This document shows, piece after piece, positions 1-7,501 of a stretch of 64,000 nucleotides of DNA; positions within the stretch are counted from its first letter, which is position 1; the number at the start of each line of letters is the position of its first letter. This DNA comes from DATFVJ01 sp963820395 (GTDB taxonomy: Bacteria > Actinomycetota > Actinomycetes > Streptosporangiales > Streptosporangiaceae). Below the pieces are notes generated by a model. That model was not told the DNA's origin. It was given only the letters and a program-made list of their open reading frames with translations, and did no database searches. A program made the position numbers and the translations under genes. The DNA lies in the NCBI GenBank assembly GCA_963820395.1, contig CAWGAE010000011.1, positions 62,001-126,000 on the forward strand, in the 5' to 3' direction.

Positions 1-1
1 G

Positions 2-808
2 GCGACGATGGCGCAGCGGATCAGCCGGGCCAAGCGTGCCCTGCGGGGGCGCCGCCTGGACCAGCCCGGCGACCTCGCCGTCGTGCTGCGCGTGCTATAC
101 CTCGTCTACACGGTCGGCCACGCGGGCCGGGTGGACCTGGCCGGCGAGGCGATCCGGCTCGCCCGCCAGCTCACCCTCGCCACCGAGGAGCCGGGGGCGC
201 GCGGGCTACTCGCGCTGATGCTCCTCAACCACGCGCGCCTGCCGGCGCGACTCGACTCAGAGGGTCGCATCGTCACGCTCGACCGGCAGGACCGCGGCCT
301 GTGGGACACCCGCGAGATCGCCGAGGGCGTGCGCGTCCTGCAGTCGGCGCTGGCCATGCAGACGGAGGAACGGCGCCCCGGCCGCTACCAGGTCGAGGCC
401 GCCATCGCCGCCCTGCACGACGACGCGGCAAGCGCCGAGGAGACCGACTGGCCGCAGATCCTCGCCTGGTACGACGACCTCGTCGCCCTCACCGACGACC
501 CGGTGCGCCAGGACCCCGCCGCCGTACTCGGCCGCGCGGTCGCGGTCGGCCAGGTCCTCGGCGCCGCCGCCGGGCTGCGCGAGACCGACCGGCTGCGCGA
601 CGTGCTCGGCGAGCGGCCCCGCTGGCACGCCGTCCGCGGCCACCTGCACGAGCTCAGCGGCGACCTGCCCGCCGCTGCCACGGCCTACGCCGCGGCCGCC
701 CGCCGGGCCACGGGCGTCGCCGAGCGCGACCACCTGGTCCGCCAGGCCGCCCGCGCGCGGGCCGCCGATCTATGTAGGAACAGTCGTCTCACTGAGCGTC
801 CTCCATAG
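2..808 (+). CDS. ECF42-type RNA polymerase sigma factor, C-terminal part
   Basis: The gene runs in from before the window, so the start is missing. The first visible residues (AQRISRAKRAL) look like the recognition helix of sigma region 4 in ECF42 sigma factors. They are followed by the roughly 200-residue helical, TPR-like C-terminal extension of that group, with recognisable blocks such as LYLVYT, EAIRLARQL, ALMLLNHAR, GRYQVEAAIAALH and ETDWPQILAWYD. Members of this family direct RNA polymerase to a few promoters and are usually encoded beside a YCII/DGPF-domain protein. No such partner is visible here, but the same pairing occurs at the other end of the window. The last residues (after about 775) are atypical and may reflect a shifted stop. 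Family assignment is confident; the regulon is unknown. Confidence 0.85.
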   Translation, partial: ATMAQRISRAKRALRGRRLDQPGDLAVVLRVLYLVYTVGHAGRVDLAGEAIRLARQLTLATEEPGARGLLALMLLNHARLPARLDSEGRIVTLDRQDRGLWDTREIAEGVRVLQSALAMQTEERRPGRYQVEAAIAALHDDAASAEETDWPQILAWYDDLVALTDDPVRQDPAAVLGRAVAVGQVLGAAAGLRETDRLRDVLGERPRWHAVRGHLHELSGDLPAAATAYAAAARRATGVAERDHLVRQAARARAADLCRNSRLTERPP

Positions 809-946
809 GCTCGCGTACCCAGCTATGACCCGATTGAGCCGAGCAACTCATCGCTGGTCTCTTCAGATGGGCGGCGCGTTCCCACCAGCCGATCGGCAAC
901 CGAGAGACGCTGTAGCTGGGGCCGTCGTGTTGCTACCGTCGAGCGC

Positions 947-1102
947 ATGACGATCCAACGCATGGAGCACGTGGGCATGGTGGTCGACGACCTCGCGGCC
1001 GCGACGGCGTTCTCGTCGAGCTCGGACTCAAGCCCGCAGGGCGAGGGGCCGGTCGAGGGCGGTTGGGTGGACCGCGTGGTGGGGATCCCTGACGGTCGGT
1101 GA
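947..1102 (+). pseudogene. VOC (glyoxalase-fold) protein, N-terminal remnant
   Basis: An ATG at 947 opens a 51-codon frame beginning MTIQRMEHVGMVVDDLAAATAF, the typical first strand and helix of a VOC/glyoxalase-fold protein. The next family block (VELGLKP) lies in another frame around 975-1000, and the following one (GEGPVEGGWVDRVVG) is back in the first frame, so at least two indels are present. The gene is then lost where Tn3-transposase sequence begins at about 1093. It is a broken gene; the original substrate cannot be inferred. Confidence 0.6.
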
Positions 1103-1603
1103 GGTCCGCGGCTATGACCTGATCCGGATGCTGTCCCGCGACGGGAAGCGCACCGGGCTAGGCGACGCCTTTGCCTACTATGGGCGGATCTTCAAGACGC
1201 TGCACCTGCTGCAGTTCGTCTCGGGCAACGGGTACCGGCGGCTGATCGGCGCCCAGTTCAACGTGACCGAGGCCCGCCACCGCATCGCCCGGAAGATCTT
1301 CTTCGGGCAGCGCGGCGAGCTGCACCAGCACTACCGCGAGGGAATGGAAGACCAGCTCGGCGCGCTCGGCCTCGCGCTCAACGCCGTGGTGCTGTTCAAT
1401 ACCGTGAACATCAATGCGGCCGTCAAGCACCTGGCCGCCAGCGGCTTCCCGGTCACCGACGACCTGGTCGCCCGGCTGTCCTCACTCCAGTACGACCACA
1501 TCAACTTCCTCGGGCGGTACGCGTTCACCGTCACCCGGCCCCGGGCACGCGCCCGCTGCGCGACCCCAACTCGCCCGAGGAGACAGACCACAGGGCGGCC
1601 TGA
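1093..1603 (+). pseudogene. Tn3-family transposase, C-terminal fragment
   Basis: The translation from about 1093 (GEVRGYDLIRMLSRDGK, then AYYGRIFKTLHLLQF, RHRIARKIFFGQRGE and YDHINFLGRYAFT) matches the C-terminal catalytic region of Tn3-family DDE transposases. Only about the last 160 residues remain. A single-base shift near 1540 moves the conserved tail (PLRDPNSPEE) into another frame, which then stops at 1601-1603. No 38-bp Tn3 terminal repeat or resolvase is visible, so this is a dead fragment. Confidence 0.75.
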
Positions 1604-1637
1604 CCATCCTCCTCGGCATCTGGGGTATTCCGAGGCG

Positions 1638-1740
1638 GGTGTCAGGAGCCATCTGGTGCTCCTCGGGGACTTGAGCAGCTGGCTGGAAGGTGAGGGGCTG
1701 GCCCCGGCTGTGCTGACAGCAGGCCAGATGGCACGGTTTC
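1638..1740 (+). pseudogene. possible tyrosine-recombinase N-terminal scrap
   Basis: A short in-frame stretch (RSHLVLLGDLSSWLEGEGL, then LTAGQMARFLR) resembles the SAM-like core-binding domain at the N-terminus of XerC/D-type integrases. It runs straight into transposase sequence at about 1749. It is too short for a firm call and could be chance similarity. Confidence 0.3.
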
Positions 1741-1748
1741 TCAGGCAG

Positions 1749-1893
1749 ATCAACGCCCTCACCAGCGCCGACTTCAAGCAGATCACCCTGGACCGGCCCG
1801 GCCGCCACAACAAGCCCAAGGTGGCCGAGTCCGCCGGCGTCCACCTCACCAGCTACCCGGGCACCGTCCGCCAGCTGGTCGTCACCGGCCTGG
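1749..1893 (+). pseudogene. IS4-like DDE transposase, piece 1 of 3
   Basis: The frame encodes a transposase segment (INALTSADFKQITLDRPGR, then GTVRQLVVTGL) that stops abruptly at the left end of the IS3 element. Removing the IS3 element and one copy of its CTGG duplication joins codon CTG (1890-1892) to GGC CGC GAC at 3202 onward and gives LVVTGLGRDAPT, an uninterrupted continuation. This shows that the three pieces (1749-1893, 3202-3476, 5131-5283) are one gene. The N-terminal half of the gene is absent. Confidence 0.7.
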
Positions 1894-1957
1894 TGGGGTG
1901 CCCCGAGCTTTCCGGATCAGGATCCATTAGGGTCTTACCGGAAAGGACGGGGAACGG

Positions 1958-2248
1958 GTGACGGGGAAAAGCAAGAAATATACGCCCGAATTCCGCGAAG
2001 AAGCTTCCCGGCTGGTCATTGACGGTTCGCGGCCGGTCGCTGAGGTGGCGCGGAAGATCGGCATAAACGAGTCGACGCTCGGCTACTGGGTTAAGGCTTA
2101 CCGGCGGAAGCATTCGGGGGAAGAGCTGCCGCTGGACATGCCGCACCGGGCGCGGCTGAACGAATTGGAACGACGGGTAAAGGAGCTGGAGCAGGAAAAT
2201 GCGTTCCTGAAAAAAGCAGCGGCGTACTTTGCGAGGGAGCATCGGTGA
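1958..2248 (+). CDS. IS3-family transposase OrfA
   Basis: A 96-residue protein with an N-terminal helix-turn-helix (KYTPEFREEASRLVI, then EVARKIGINESTLGYWVKAY) that binds the IS ends, and a C-terminal leucine-zipper-like coiled coil (LNELERRVKELEQENAFLKKAAAYF). The start is the GTG at 1958. Near its end, 2210-2216 reads AAAAAAG, the slippery run used by IS3 elements for -1 frameshifting. orfB is in the -1 frame and that frame is open from the run onward, so an OrfAB fusion transposase is expected. The two frames also overlap as GTGA. Confidence 0.92.
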   Translation: MTGKSKKYTPEFREEASRLVIDGSRPVAEVARKIGINESTLGYWVKAYRRKHSGEELPLDMPHRARLNELERRVKELEQENAFLKKAAAYFAREHR

Positions 2249-3153
2249 GCGAGAAATACGAGCTTATCGAGGCTGAGTACGCTGACGCATGCGCCACGGA
2301 TGTGGATAGCGCTCCTACGATCCAGAACATGTGCCGGTGGCTGGGCGTATCACCATCAGGATTTTATGAATGGCGGTCTCGGCAGGAATCCGCCGCGGAA
2401 GAAAGAAGGAGGCAGCTCAGGCTCCTGATCACCAAGATCTTCGAGGACGCCGACGGCACCTACGGGTACCGCAGGGTGCACGCCCAGCTGGAGCGCTGGG
2501 ATGTCCCATGCGGCCCGGAGCTGGTCCGCAAGCTCATGCGCGAGCTGGGCCTGGAGCCATGCCAGCCGAGGCCGTGGCGGCACAGCCTGACCGAGGGCGG
2601 CCCGGCCGGGCCGATCCCGGACCTGGTCGGCCGCGACTTCACCGCGCAGGTACCGGGCGAGAAAATGGTCGGTGACATCACCTATATCGCAACGTGGCAG
2701 GGATGGCTTTTCCTCGCCACGGTGATCGACTGCGCCAGCCGGAAAGTGGTTGGCTGGGCGATGGACGATAATTACAAGACACCGCTGATCTCCGCGGCTA
2801 TCGAGATGGCCGCCCGTAATCTCAGCCTTCCGGAGGGAGCCATATTCCACTCAGACCGCGGGAGTAACTATACTTCTGCCGAGTTTGCAGGGGTGCTCGA
2901 GAGCCTCGGGATACGGCAGTCCGTCGGCCGTACCGGGATCTGCTATGACAATGCTCTCGCGGAATCGTTCAACGGCGCACTGAAAGTTGAGCGTGTGCAC
3001 CGCACTATGTACCCGACACGGCGGAAGGCCCGGGAGGACATTGCACGGTACATCGAGATCCGCTACAATCGGAACCGTCTCCACTCAGGACTTGGATACC
3101 GGACCCCGCAAGAGGTGCTGGACCAGTACCTGAGCAATCAGGCGGCAGCATAA
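2245..3153 (+). CDS. IS3-family transposase OrfB (integrase core)
   Basis: A 302-residue DDE integrase. After an HTH_21-type region (DADGTYGYRRVHAQL) comes the rve core: D in VGDITYIATW, D in IFHSDRGSNYTS and E in DNALAESFNGALKVE, the three catalytic acidic residues. The C-terminal signature (RYNRNRLHSGLGYRTPQEV) is present. It overlaps orfA by four bases and is probably also made as the OrfAB frameshift product. No lesions are seen. Confidence 0.93.
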   Translation: MSEKYELIEAEYADACATDVDSAPTIQNMCRWLGVSPSGFYEWRSRQESAAEERRRQLRLLITKIFEDADGTYGYRRVHAQLERWDVPCGPELVRKLMRELGLEPCQPRPWRHSLTEGGPAGPIPDLVGRDFTAQVPGEKMVGDITYIATWQGWLFLATVIDCASRKVVGWAMDDNYKTPLISAAIEMAARNLSLPEGAIFHSDRGSNYTSAEFAGVLESLGIRQSVGRTGICYDNALAESFNGALKVERVHRTMYPTRRKAREDIARYIEIRYNRNRLHSGLGYRTPQEVLDQYLSNQAAA

Positions 3154-3201
3154 AAATAGCTCAAGAAATGCCTGTCCGGAAAACGCGGGGCAGCCCACTG
3201 G

Positions 3202-3476
3202 GCCGCGACGCCCCCACCGTCATCATCACCAACGACCACGACATCAAGACCAAGGCCCTGATCGGGCAGTACGCCCGCCGGGTGACCATCGAGCAGCGCC
3301 TCGCCGAGATCATCCAGGCGTTCTGCGCCGACGCCCTCTCCTCCGCCGTTAACCTCAACGTCGATCTCGACGTGGTGCTCTGCGTCCTGGCCCAGGCCCT
3401 GCTCGCCGCATTCCGGGCACGACTGGGCGCCGGCTACCACGCCGCCACCCCCGACACCCTCCAGCGCCGTTTCCTT
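3202..3476 (+). pseudogene. IS4-like DDE transposase, piece 2 of 3
   Basis: This middle piece of the split transposase reads GRDAPTVIITNDHDIKTKA, then YARRVTIEQRLAEIIQAF and a hydrophobic block, ending TLQRRFL at the 8-bp target duplication of the ISL3 element. The E in TIEQRLAEI probably corresponds to the last catalytic acidic residue. The reading frame is intact on both sides of the two insertions, so the gene was still open when they occurred. Confidence 0.75.
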
Positions 3477-5122
3477 GGCTCTGTCGCACTTTCGGTGGTG
3501 ACGGTGCGTGGTTTTAGTTGAGCAGGATGCGGTGGCGGAGGAGGGTGAATCCGGCGCGGCCGTACATTTGCCGCTTGATCATTTTTGTCTTGGTGTTCAC
3601 GCCCTCGGTCCGTCCATTGGGGAACGGCAGGGTGACGGCGGCGGTGGCGGCGTCGATGTCCAGGTCCAGGCCGCGGGTGAAGGCGTGGATGTTCGGCAGG
3701 TCGCAGGCCCGCGCGGTCTCGGCCCAGTCCTTGAGCCTGGCTTCGTTTGCGGGGTCCGGCCTGAGCAGGGCGGCGAAGGAGCGGACGAGCCGGGCGAGGT
3801 CTGTCATCTCGGGGCAGGTGGCGGTCAGCTCGGCGAGCAGTGACCGCTGGCCGTCGCTCAGAGCGTCCGGCCGGGTGAGCAGGAGCCGCGTGACGGACTT
3901 GGGTGACAGGTGCGGCCGGTCGGCTTCGACGCGGCCTTGGGTGATGTAGCGGCAGAGCAGGTTCATACTGCCGGCGTAACCCTGTTCGCGGATCTCGGCG
4001 AGCAGCCGCTGGACCGGCACGGCCGGGTCCGCGCCGCGGCGGGCGCGCAGGTGATCACGGTAGGGATCCACCGATGTCGCCCGGTACTTGGGCGCGCGGA
4101 TCATCCGCTCTGGCTCGGCGGCGCGGGCATAGCGCTTGACCGTGTTCAGTGACAGGCTGAGCCGGCGTGAACATTCCAGCAGGCCAGTGCCCTTGTCCAG
4201 CAGGTCGTGGACCTGCCGCCACCGCTCGGCTGTCGTCTGGGCCTGCTTGCCGTCCCCGGGCGGCGGCCCGGCGGCCGCCCAGCAGGAGCTGTGTGCGGCG
4301 ACTTCTTTCAGGACGGCTTCGGCCAGGCCGTGCCACAGGTGCCAGCGGTCGCCGACCTGGACCGCGCCCGGCAGCGCCCGGCGGACCGCCTCGCCGTAGG
4401 CGCCGGACCCGTCCCGGCACACGACCTCGACGCCAGGGTGTTCGCGCAGCCACTCCTCCAGCGCATCAGCCTTACGTCCCGCCACGACATCGACTCGCTC
4501 CCCGGTCTCGGCATCGATCAGCACGGTCGCGTAGACGTGGCCGCGGCGCAGCGCGAAATCGTCAACGCCCAGCACGCGGGGGACGCTGACCTGGGGCAGC
4601 GGGAGCCGCAGCAGCACCCGCAGGGCGGTATCACGGGAAACCGGGACTCCCAGCGCCGTCAGCAGCCCGGCCCCCGCACGGCCCGCTAACCGGCGGGCCA
4701 CCTCACCGGCCCGGCCTGCCAGGCGCGTGGTCCGCCGCTGGTAGCGGTCCAGCACGCCCGGGACCTGCTCCCGGAACGTCTGGACCGGGCAGTCCGGGAC
4801 CGGGCACCGCATCCGCCGCACCCGGACCCGCACCACGACCGGGCGGCCGTCCGCGGGCACATCCGCGACCGTCCGCTTGCAATACCCATGAACCTGGCCC
4901 GTCCCGGCGCCGCACTGCGGGCACGGCACCAGCCCGCCCGCTGTTCGCGCCCGGACCACGATCACGCCATCCAGGTCCGTCACGTCCTCAATGACCAAGG
5001 ACGACAACCCGGAGAACACCACTTTCACAAGCCCATTTATGTCACACGCGAGCAACCATGACACACATGACTCATCGTGGCATATCCTGACACGCTGTTA
5101 CCACCGAAAGTGCGACAGAGCC
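3477..5122 (-). mobile_element. ISL3-family insertion sequence, complete
   Basis: This 1646-bp element has perfect 23-bp terminal inverted repeats beginning GGCTCTGTCGCACTTTCGG. It is flanked by the 8-bp duplication GTTTCCTT (3469-3476 and 5123-5130), the length expected for ISL3. It sits inside the split IS4-like transposase, and its removal gives TLQRRFLDSPGT in frame. One full-length transposase gene lies on the minus strand. Confidence 0.93.
3514..5064 (-). CDS. ISL3-family transposase
   Basis: A 516-residue transposase. The N-terminal zinc-binding region has CPQCGAGTGQVHGY followed by a C-x4-C pair (RCPVPDCPVQTF). Next come the DDE_Tnp_ISL3 core (VDDFALRRGHVYATVLID), CRDGSGAYGEAVRRALP and QVGDRWHLWHGL, and a late acidic/Asn region (PFPNGRTEGVNTKTKMIKR) ending RHRILLN. 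Length and motif order are normal for the family and there is no frameshift. It is the only gene of its element. Confidence 0.95.
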   Translation of the reverse strand: MSWLLACDINGLVKVVFSGLSSLVIEDVTDLDGVIVVRARTAGGLVPCPQCGAGTGQVHGYCKRTVADVPADGRPVVVRVRVRRMRCPVPDCPVQTFREQVPGVLDRYQRRTTRLAGRAGEVARRLAGRAGAGLLTALGVPVSRDTALRVLLRLPLPQVSVPRVLGVDDFALRRGHVYATVLIDAETGERVDVVAGRKADALEEWLREHPGVEVVCRDGSGAYGEAVRRALPGAVQVGDRWHLWHGLAEAVLKEVAAHSSCWAAAGPPPGDGKQAQTTAERWRQVHDLLDKGTGLLECSRRLSLSLNTVKRYARAAEPERMIRAPKYRATSVDPYRDHLRARRGADPAVPVQRLLAEIREQGYAGSMNLLCRYITQGRVEADRPHLSPKSVTRLLLTRPDALSDGQRSLLAELTATCPEMTDLARLVRSFAALLRPDPANEARLKDWAETARACDLPNIHAFTRGLDLDIDAATAAVTLPFPNGRTEGVNTKTKMIKRQMYGRAGFTLLRHRILLN

Positions 5123-5130
5123 GTTTCCTT

Positions 5131-5283
5131 GACAGCCCCGGAACCATCCTCAACAGCGGCGACACCATCACCGTCCGCATCGACCGGCGTGCCTACTCAC
5201 CTGTCCTGCGCCAGGCCGACCTCCCCCCAGACACCACCGTTCCCTGGTGGCACGACCGTCGCCTCCACTTCGAGTTCGCCTGA
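5131..5283 (+). pseudogene. IS4-like DDE transposase, piece 3 of 3
   Basis: This C-terminal piece (DSPGTILNSGDTITVRIDRR, then YSPVLRQADLPPDTTVPWW and a tail ending HFEFA, stop at 5281-5283) resumes immediately after the second copy of GTTTCCTT. Joined to the other two pieces it gives a continuous transposase C-terminus of about 190 residues. Confidence 0.75.
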
Positions 5284-5360
5284 CCCAGAGGTCGAGGTCG
5301 AAGTCGAAGTCGCTGCGTGGAAATCCGCGCTAACCTCCGTTCCGATACTCCCCAGAGGCC

Positions 5361-5391
5361 GTTACACGCCACCACTGCGGTGGCGTGTAAC
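5361..5391. terminator. perfect 13-bp hairpin
   Basis: GTTACACGCCACC (5361-5373) and its exact reverse complement (5379-5391) enclose the 5-base loop ACTGC. It lies between the end of the split transposase and the redox operon. There is no T-run, so it could be a factor-independent stop typical of GC-rich genomes or an element end. Which one is not decided by the sequence. Confidence 0.5.
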
Positions 5392-5406
5392 CCGCACTGC
5401 TATCTA

Positions 5407-5435
5407 CTAGTGGCAGGGCAGAGACCTGCCACTAG
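5407..5435. terminator. perfect 11-bp hairpin
   Basis: CTAGTGGCAGG (5407-5417) and CCTGCCACTAG (5425-5435) form an 11-bp stem with a 7-base loop, 15 bases after the previous hairpin. Two perfect stems in tandem upstream of the sigma-factor gene could insulate the operon from transcription out of the transposase. Confidence 0.45.
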
Positions 5436-5494
5436 GTGGCTCACATGGGCGGTGTGGTGCGGGAGAGTCTGGCGGAAGCAGAAGGGCCAGGCCG

Positions 5495-6091
5495 TTGAGG
5501 CTGGCCCGGGCCGGTTCGCGCGCGCCGAAGGCGGCTGCCCCCGGACAGGACCCGCAGCCGGCCAGCGCGCGCGAGCCGGTGGCGCGGCTGCGGTCGGTGG
5601 GTGACGACATTTACCCCGACTGGGAGGCGGTGTACCGGGACAATATCGCCATGGTGCACCGGCTGATGTTCGCCAAGGTCGGCAACCGGCCCGATGCCGA
5701 GGACCTGACCACCGAGGTATTCCTGGCGGTGCTCCGCCCGCTGCGGCTGCCCGCCTCGGTCGGCGAGGTCCGCGCCTACCTGTTCGCTACCGCTCGCACG
5801 GTGCTGGCCCGCTACTGGGCCCGTACCCTGGGCCAGCAGGTGAGTACCCTGACCGAAGACCCCGGGGAGGTCTTCTCCAGAGCGCCGCCGGAATCGCAGG
5901 CAGCGCAGCGGGCGGAGCGGATTCTGGCCGCGCTGCCCGATCGCTACCGGCGGATCCTTCACCTCAGGTTCCTGGACGCCTGCACGGTCGCAGAGGCGGC
6001 GCAGGCATTGAAGATCAGCGTGGCCAACGCCAAGGTGCTCCAGCACCGGGCGCTGCGCCGGGCGGCCGAGATCGCGGCGGAACTGGGGTGA
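5495..6091 (+). CDS. ECF-type sigma factor of the redox operon
   Basis: A sigma-70 family protein of up to 198 residues. Region 2 is seen as YRDNIAMVHRLMFAKVGNR and DLTTEVFLAVLRPLRL, and region 4 as LPDRYRRILHLRFLDACTV followed by the helix-turn-helix EAAQALKISVANAKVLQHRALRR. The TTG at 5495 is the longest start; GTG codons at 5579 and 5597 are alternatives that would begin nearer the conserved region. Its stop overlaps the start of the Rieske gene (GTGA at 6088-6091), so the two are translationally coupled. The gene after an ECF sigma factor usually encodes its anti-sigma factor; here that slot holds a membrane Rieske protein. Confidence 0.88.
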   Translation: MRLARAGSRAPKAAAPGQDPQPASAREPVARLRSVGDDIYPDWEAVYRDNIAMVHRLMFAKVGNRPDAEDLTTEVFLAVLRPLRLPASVGEVRAYLFATARTVLARYWARTLGQQVSTLTEDPGEVFSRAPPESQAAQRAERILAALPDRYRRILHLRFLDACTVAEAAQALKISVANAKVLQHRALRRAAEIAAELG

Positions 6092-6804
6092 TGACCATGC
6101 GGGGTATCACCTGGTACATCGAGGACCTGCTGCGTTCCCGCCGCCCGCGGAAGTTTGCGGCCAGCGAGGAGGACGCCGGCCTGGCGCGGGCCGCGATCAC
6201 CCTGCGAGCCGCGCGGCCGGGCAGCGACGCGCCGGCCGAGGAGTTCGTCACCGCGCTGCACAAGCGGCTCGCCGCCGACCTCGACCCGGTGATCCGCCAG
6301 CCGGTTAGCGCGCGGCGGCCGATCCTGCTGGCCGGGACGGCAGCCGCCGGTGCGGCGGTGGTCGGCGCCGGGATTGATCACGTGCTGACCGCCCGCTCCC
6401 CCGCGGCCGGCCCGGCCCCGGGGGCGGCCATCCTGAAACCCGACCACGGAACCTGGCATACCGTACTGGCCAGCGTGGACCTGCCGGACGGCGCGGTGCG
6501 CGCGTTCACGGCCGGCGCGGTCACCGGTTTCGTGCAGCGGGCCGCCGGGCGGCTGCGCGCCGTGTCGGGCATCTGCACCCACCAGGGGTGCAAGCTGGCG
6601 CTGGCGGCTCACCCGGCACGGCTGGTCTGCCCCTGTCACGGCGCGACGTTCGCGCTCGACGGCGCGGTGCTCAGACACCGGCTCCCGGTCCCCCTGACCG
6701 CGCTCCCCCGGCTCGCAGTGCGGGAGGCCAGCGGCTCGGTTCAGGTGTACGTGCCCGCCTCCGGGCCCCCGCCCACGGAAGCACCGGCGACCGTTCGCGA
6801 CTGA
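6088..6804 (+). CDS. membrane-anchored Rieske [2Fe-2S] protein, possible anti-sigma
   Basis: A 238-residue protein. The first 70 or so residues are soluble and charged (YIEDLLRSRRPRKFAASEED, then EEFVTALHKRLAADL). One hydrophobic segment follows (LLAGTAAAGAAVVGAGI, about residues 76-92), then a Rieske domain with C163-x-H165 and C181-x2-H184 as cluster ligands and C168/C183 placed to form the stabilising disulphide. All ligands are present, so a cluster is expected outside the membrane. By position (overlapping the sigma gene) and topology (inside tail, one span, outside sensor) it could be a redox-sensing anti-sigma factor. That role is inferred; an electron carrier for the downstream cupredoxin is the alternative. 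ATG codons at 6091 and 6097 are possible starts. Confidence 0.85.
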   Translation: MMTMRGITWYIEDLLRSRRPRKFAASEEDAGLARAAITLRAARPGSDAPAEEFVTALHKRLAADLDPVIRQPVSARRPILLAGTAAAGAAVVGAGIDHVLTARSPAAGPAPGAAILKPDHGTWHTVLASVDLPDGAVRAFTAGAVTGFVQRAAGRLRAVSGICTHQGCKLALAAHPARLVCPCHGATFALDGAVLRHRLPVPLTALPRLAVREASGSVQVYVPASGPPPTEAPATVRD

Positions 6805-6994
6805 GGCGGACGGGCCCGGCCGCGGCCCGTTGGCTATGCCGGGCTGTGCCCCAAAGCGATCCCCGGGGGGCGTGCCGCCCATGCCCGGAAAGCCTGCTGT
6901 GTAACCCCTTCCGCTATCTCCACATGGAGTGACCCGCAACCGGCGGGTCGGTGCCAGGCCCGTACGGGCCGGGAACGGAAGGGACTCAGTAATC

Positions 6995-7501
6995 ATGATC
7001 CATTTCCCCCGCGGGAGATACCGCTGGCGGATGGCCGCTGCGGCGGCTACAGCGGCGGCGGGTGCCATGCTGGTTGCGGCGTGCGGAGGCCCCGCGGGCA
7101 CGTCGGCGAGTGGGGCCATCAGCCCGGCCAGCGGGCCGAAGCCAGCGGGTTTCTCAGGGACGGCGAGAACCCCGTCGGCCCTGGCGACCGCGCACCCGAG
7201 CATGAGCGGGATGCCGTCGTCGGCCGCGCCCGCCCCGGCCGGGCCGCCGGTCCGGGCCGACGCGGTGACCATCCTGAATTTCGCCTTCGGGCCCCAGGTC
7301 ATCTCGGTCAAGGCGGGCACCACGGTGCACTGGACCAACCATGACACCGAGGCGCACACGGTGACCAGCAACACCGGCGCGTTCGGGTCGGCGGTGCTGC
7401 AGCCGGGCGCCGGTTACTCCTTCACGTTCACCAAGCCGGGGACCTACCACTACCACTGCACCATCCACCCCTTCATGACAGGCATGGTAATGGTCTCATG
7501 A
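6995..7501 (+). CDS. cupredoxin-domain lipoprotein (plastocyanin-like)
   Basis: The start is the ATG at 6995, with GGAAGGGA about 10 bases upstream; a longer frame from 6929 lacks such a site. Residues 1-28 form a lipoprotein signal peptide ending in LVAAC. A Ser/Pro/Ala-rich linker leads to a C-terminal cupredoxin fold of about 80 residues. The type-1 copper ligands are visible: His in EAHTV, then Cys, His and Met in HCTIHPFM. It should carry one electron on a copper ion at the outer face of the membrane. Its stop overlaps the next start (ATGA). A 190-bp gap separates it from the Rieske gene, so an internal promoter is possible. Confidence 0.9.
   Translation: MIHFPRGRYRWRMAAAAATAAAGAMLVAACGGPAGTSASGAISPASGPKPAGFSGTARTPSALATAHPSMSGMPSSAAPAPAGPPVRADAVTILNFAFGPQVISVKAGTTVHWTNHDTEAHTVTSNTGAFGSAVLQPGAGYSFTFTKPGTYHYHCTIHPFMTGMVMVS

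Larger units (their letters stand above)
1894..3197 (+). mobile_element. IS3-family insertion sequence, complete
   Basis: This 1304-bp element has imperfect inverted ends: the left starts TGGGGTGCCCCGAGC and the right, read on the other strand, starts TGGGCTGCCCCGCG, both followed by a TTTCCGG block. The dinucleotides TG...CA are typical of IS3. It is flanked by a 4-bp duplication, CTGG (1890-1893 and 3198-3201). It carries orfA and orfB and interrupts an older transposase gene. All parts look intact, so the element may be active. Confidence 0.9.

Noticed and set aside
5284..5494. A riboswitch in front of the sigma gene
   Set aside because: The two hairpins are perfect simple stems without the conserved unpaired bases of any known riboswitch.
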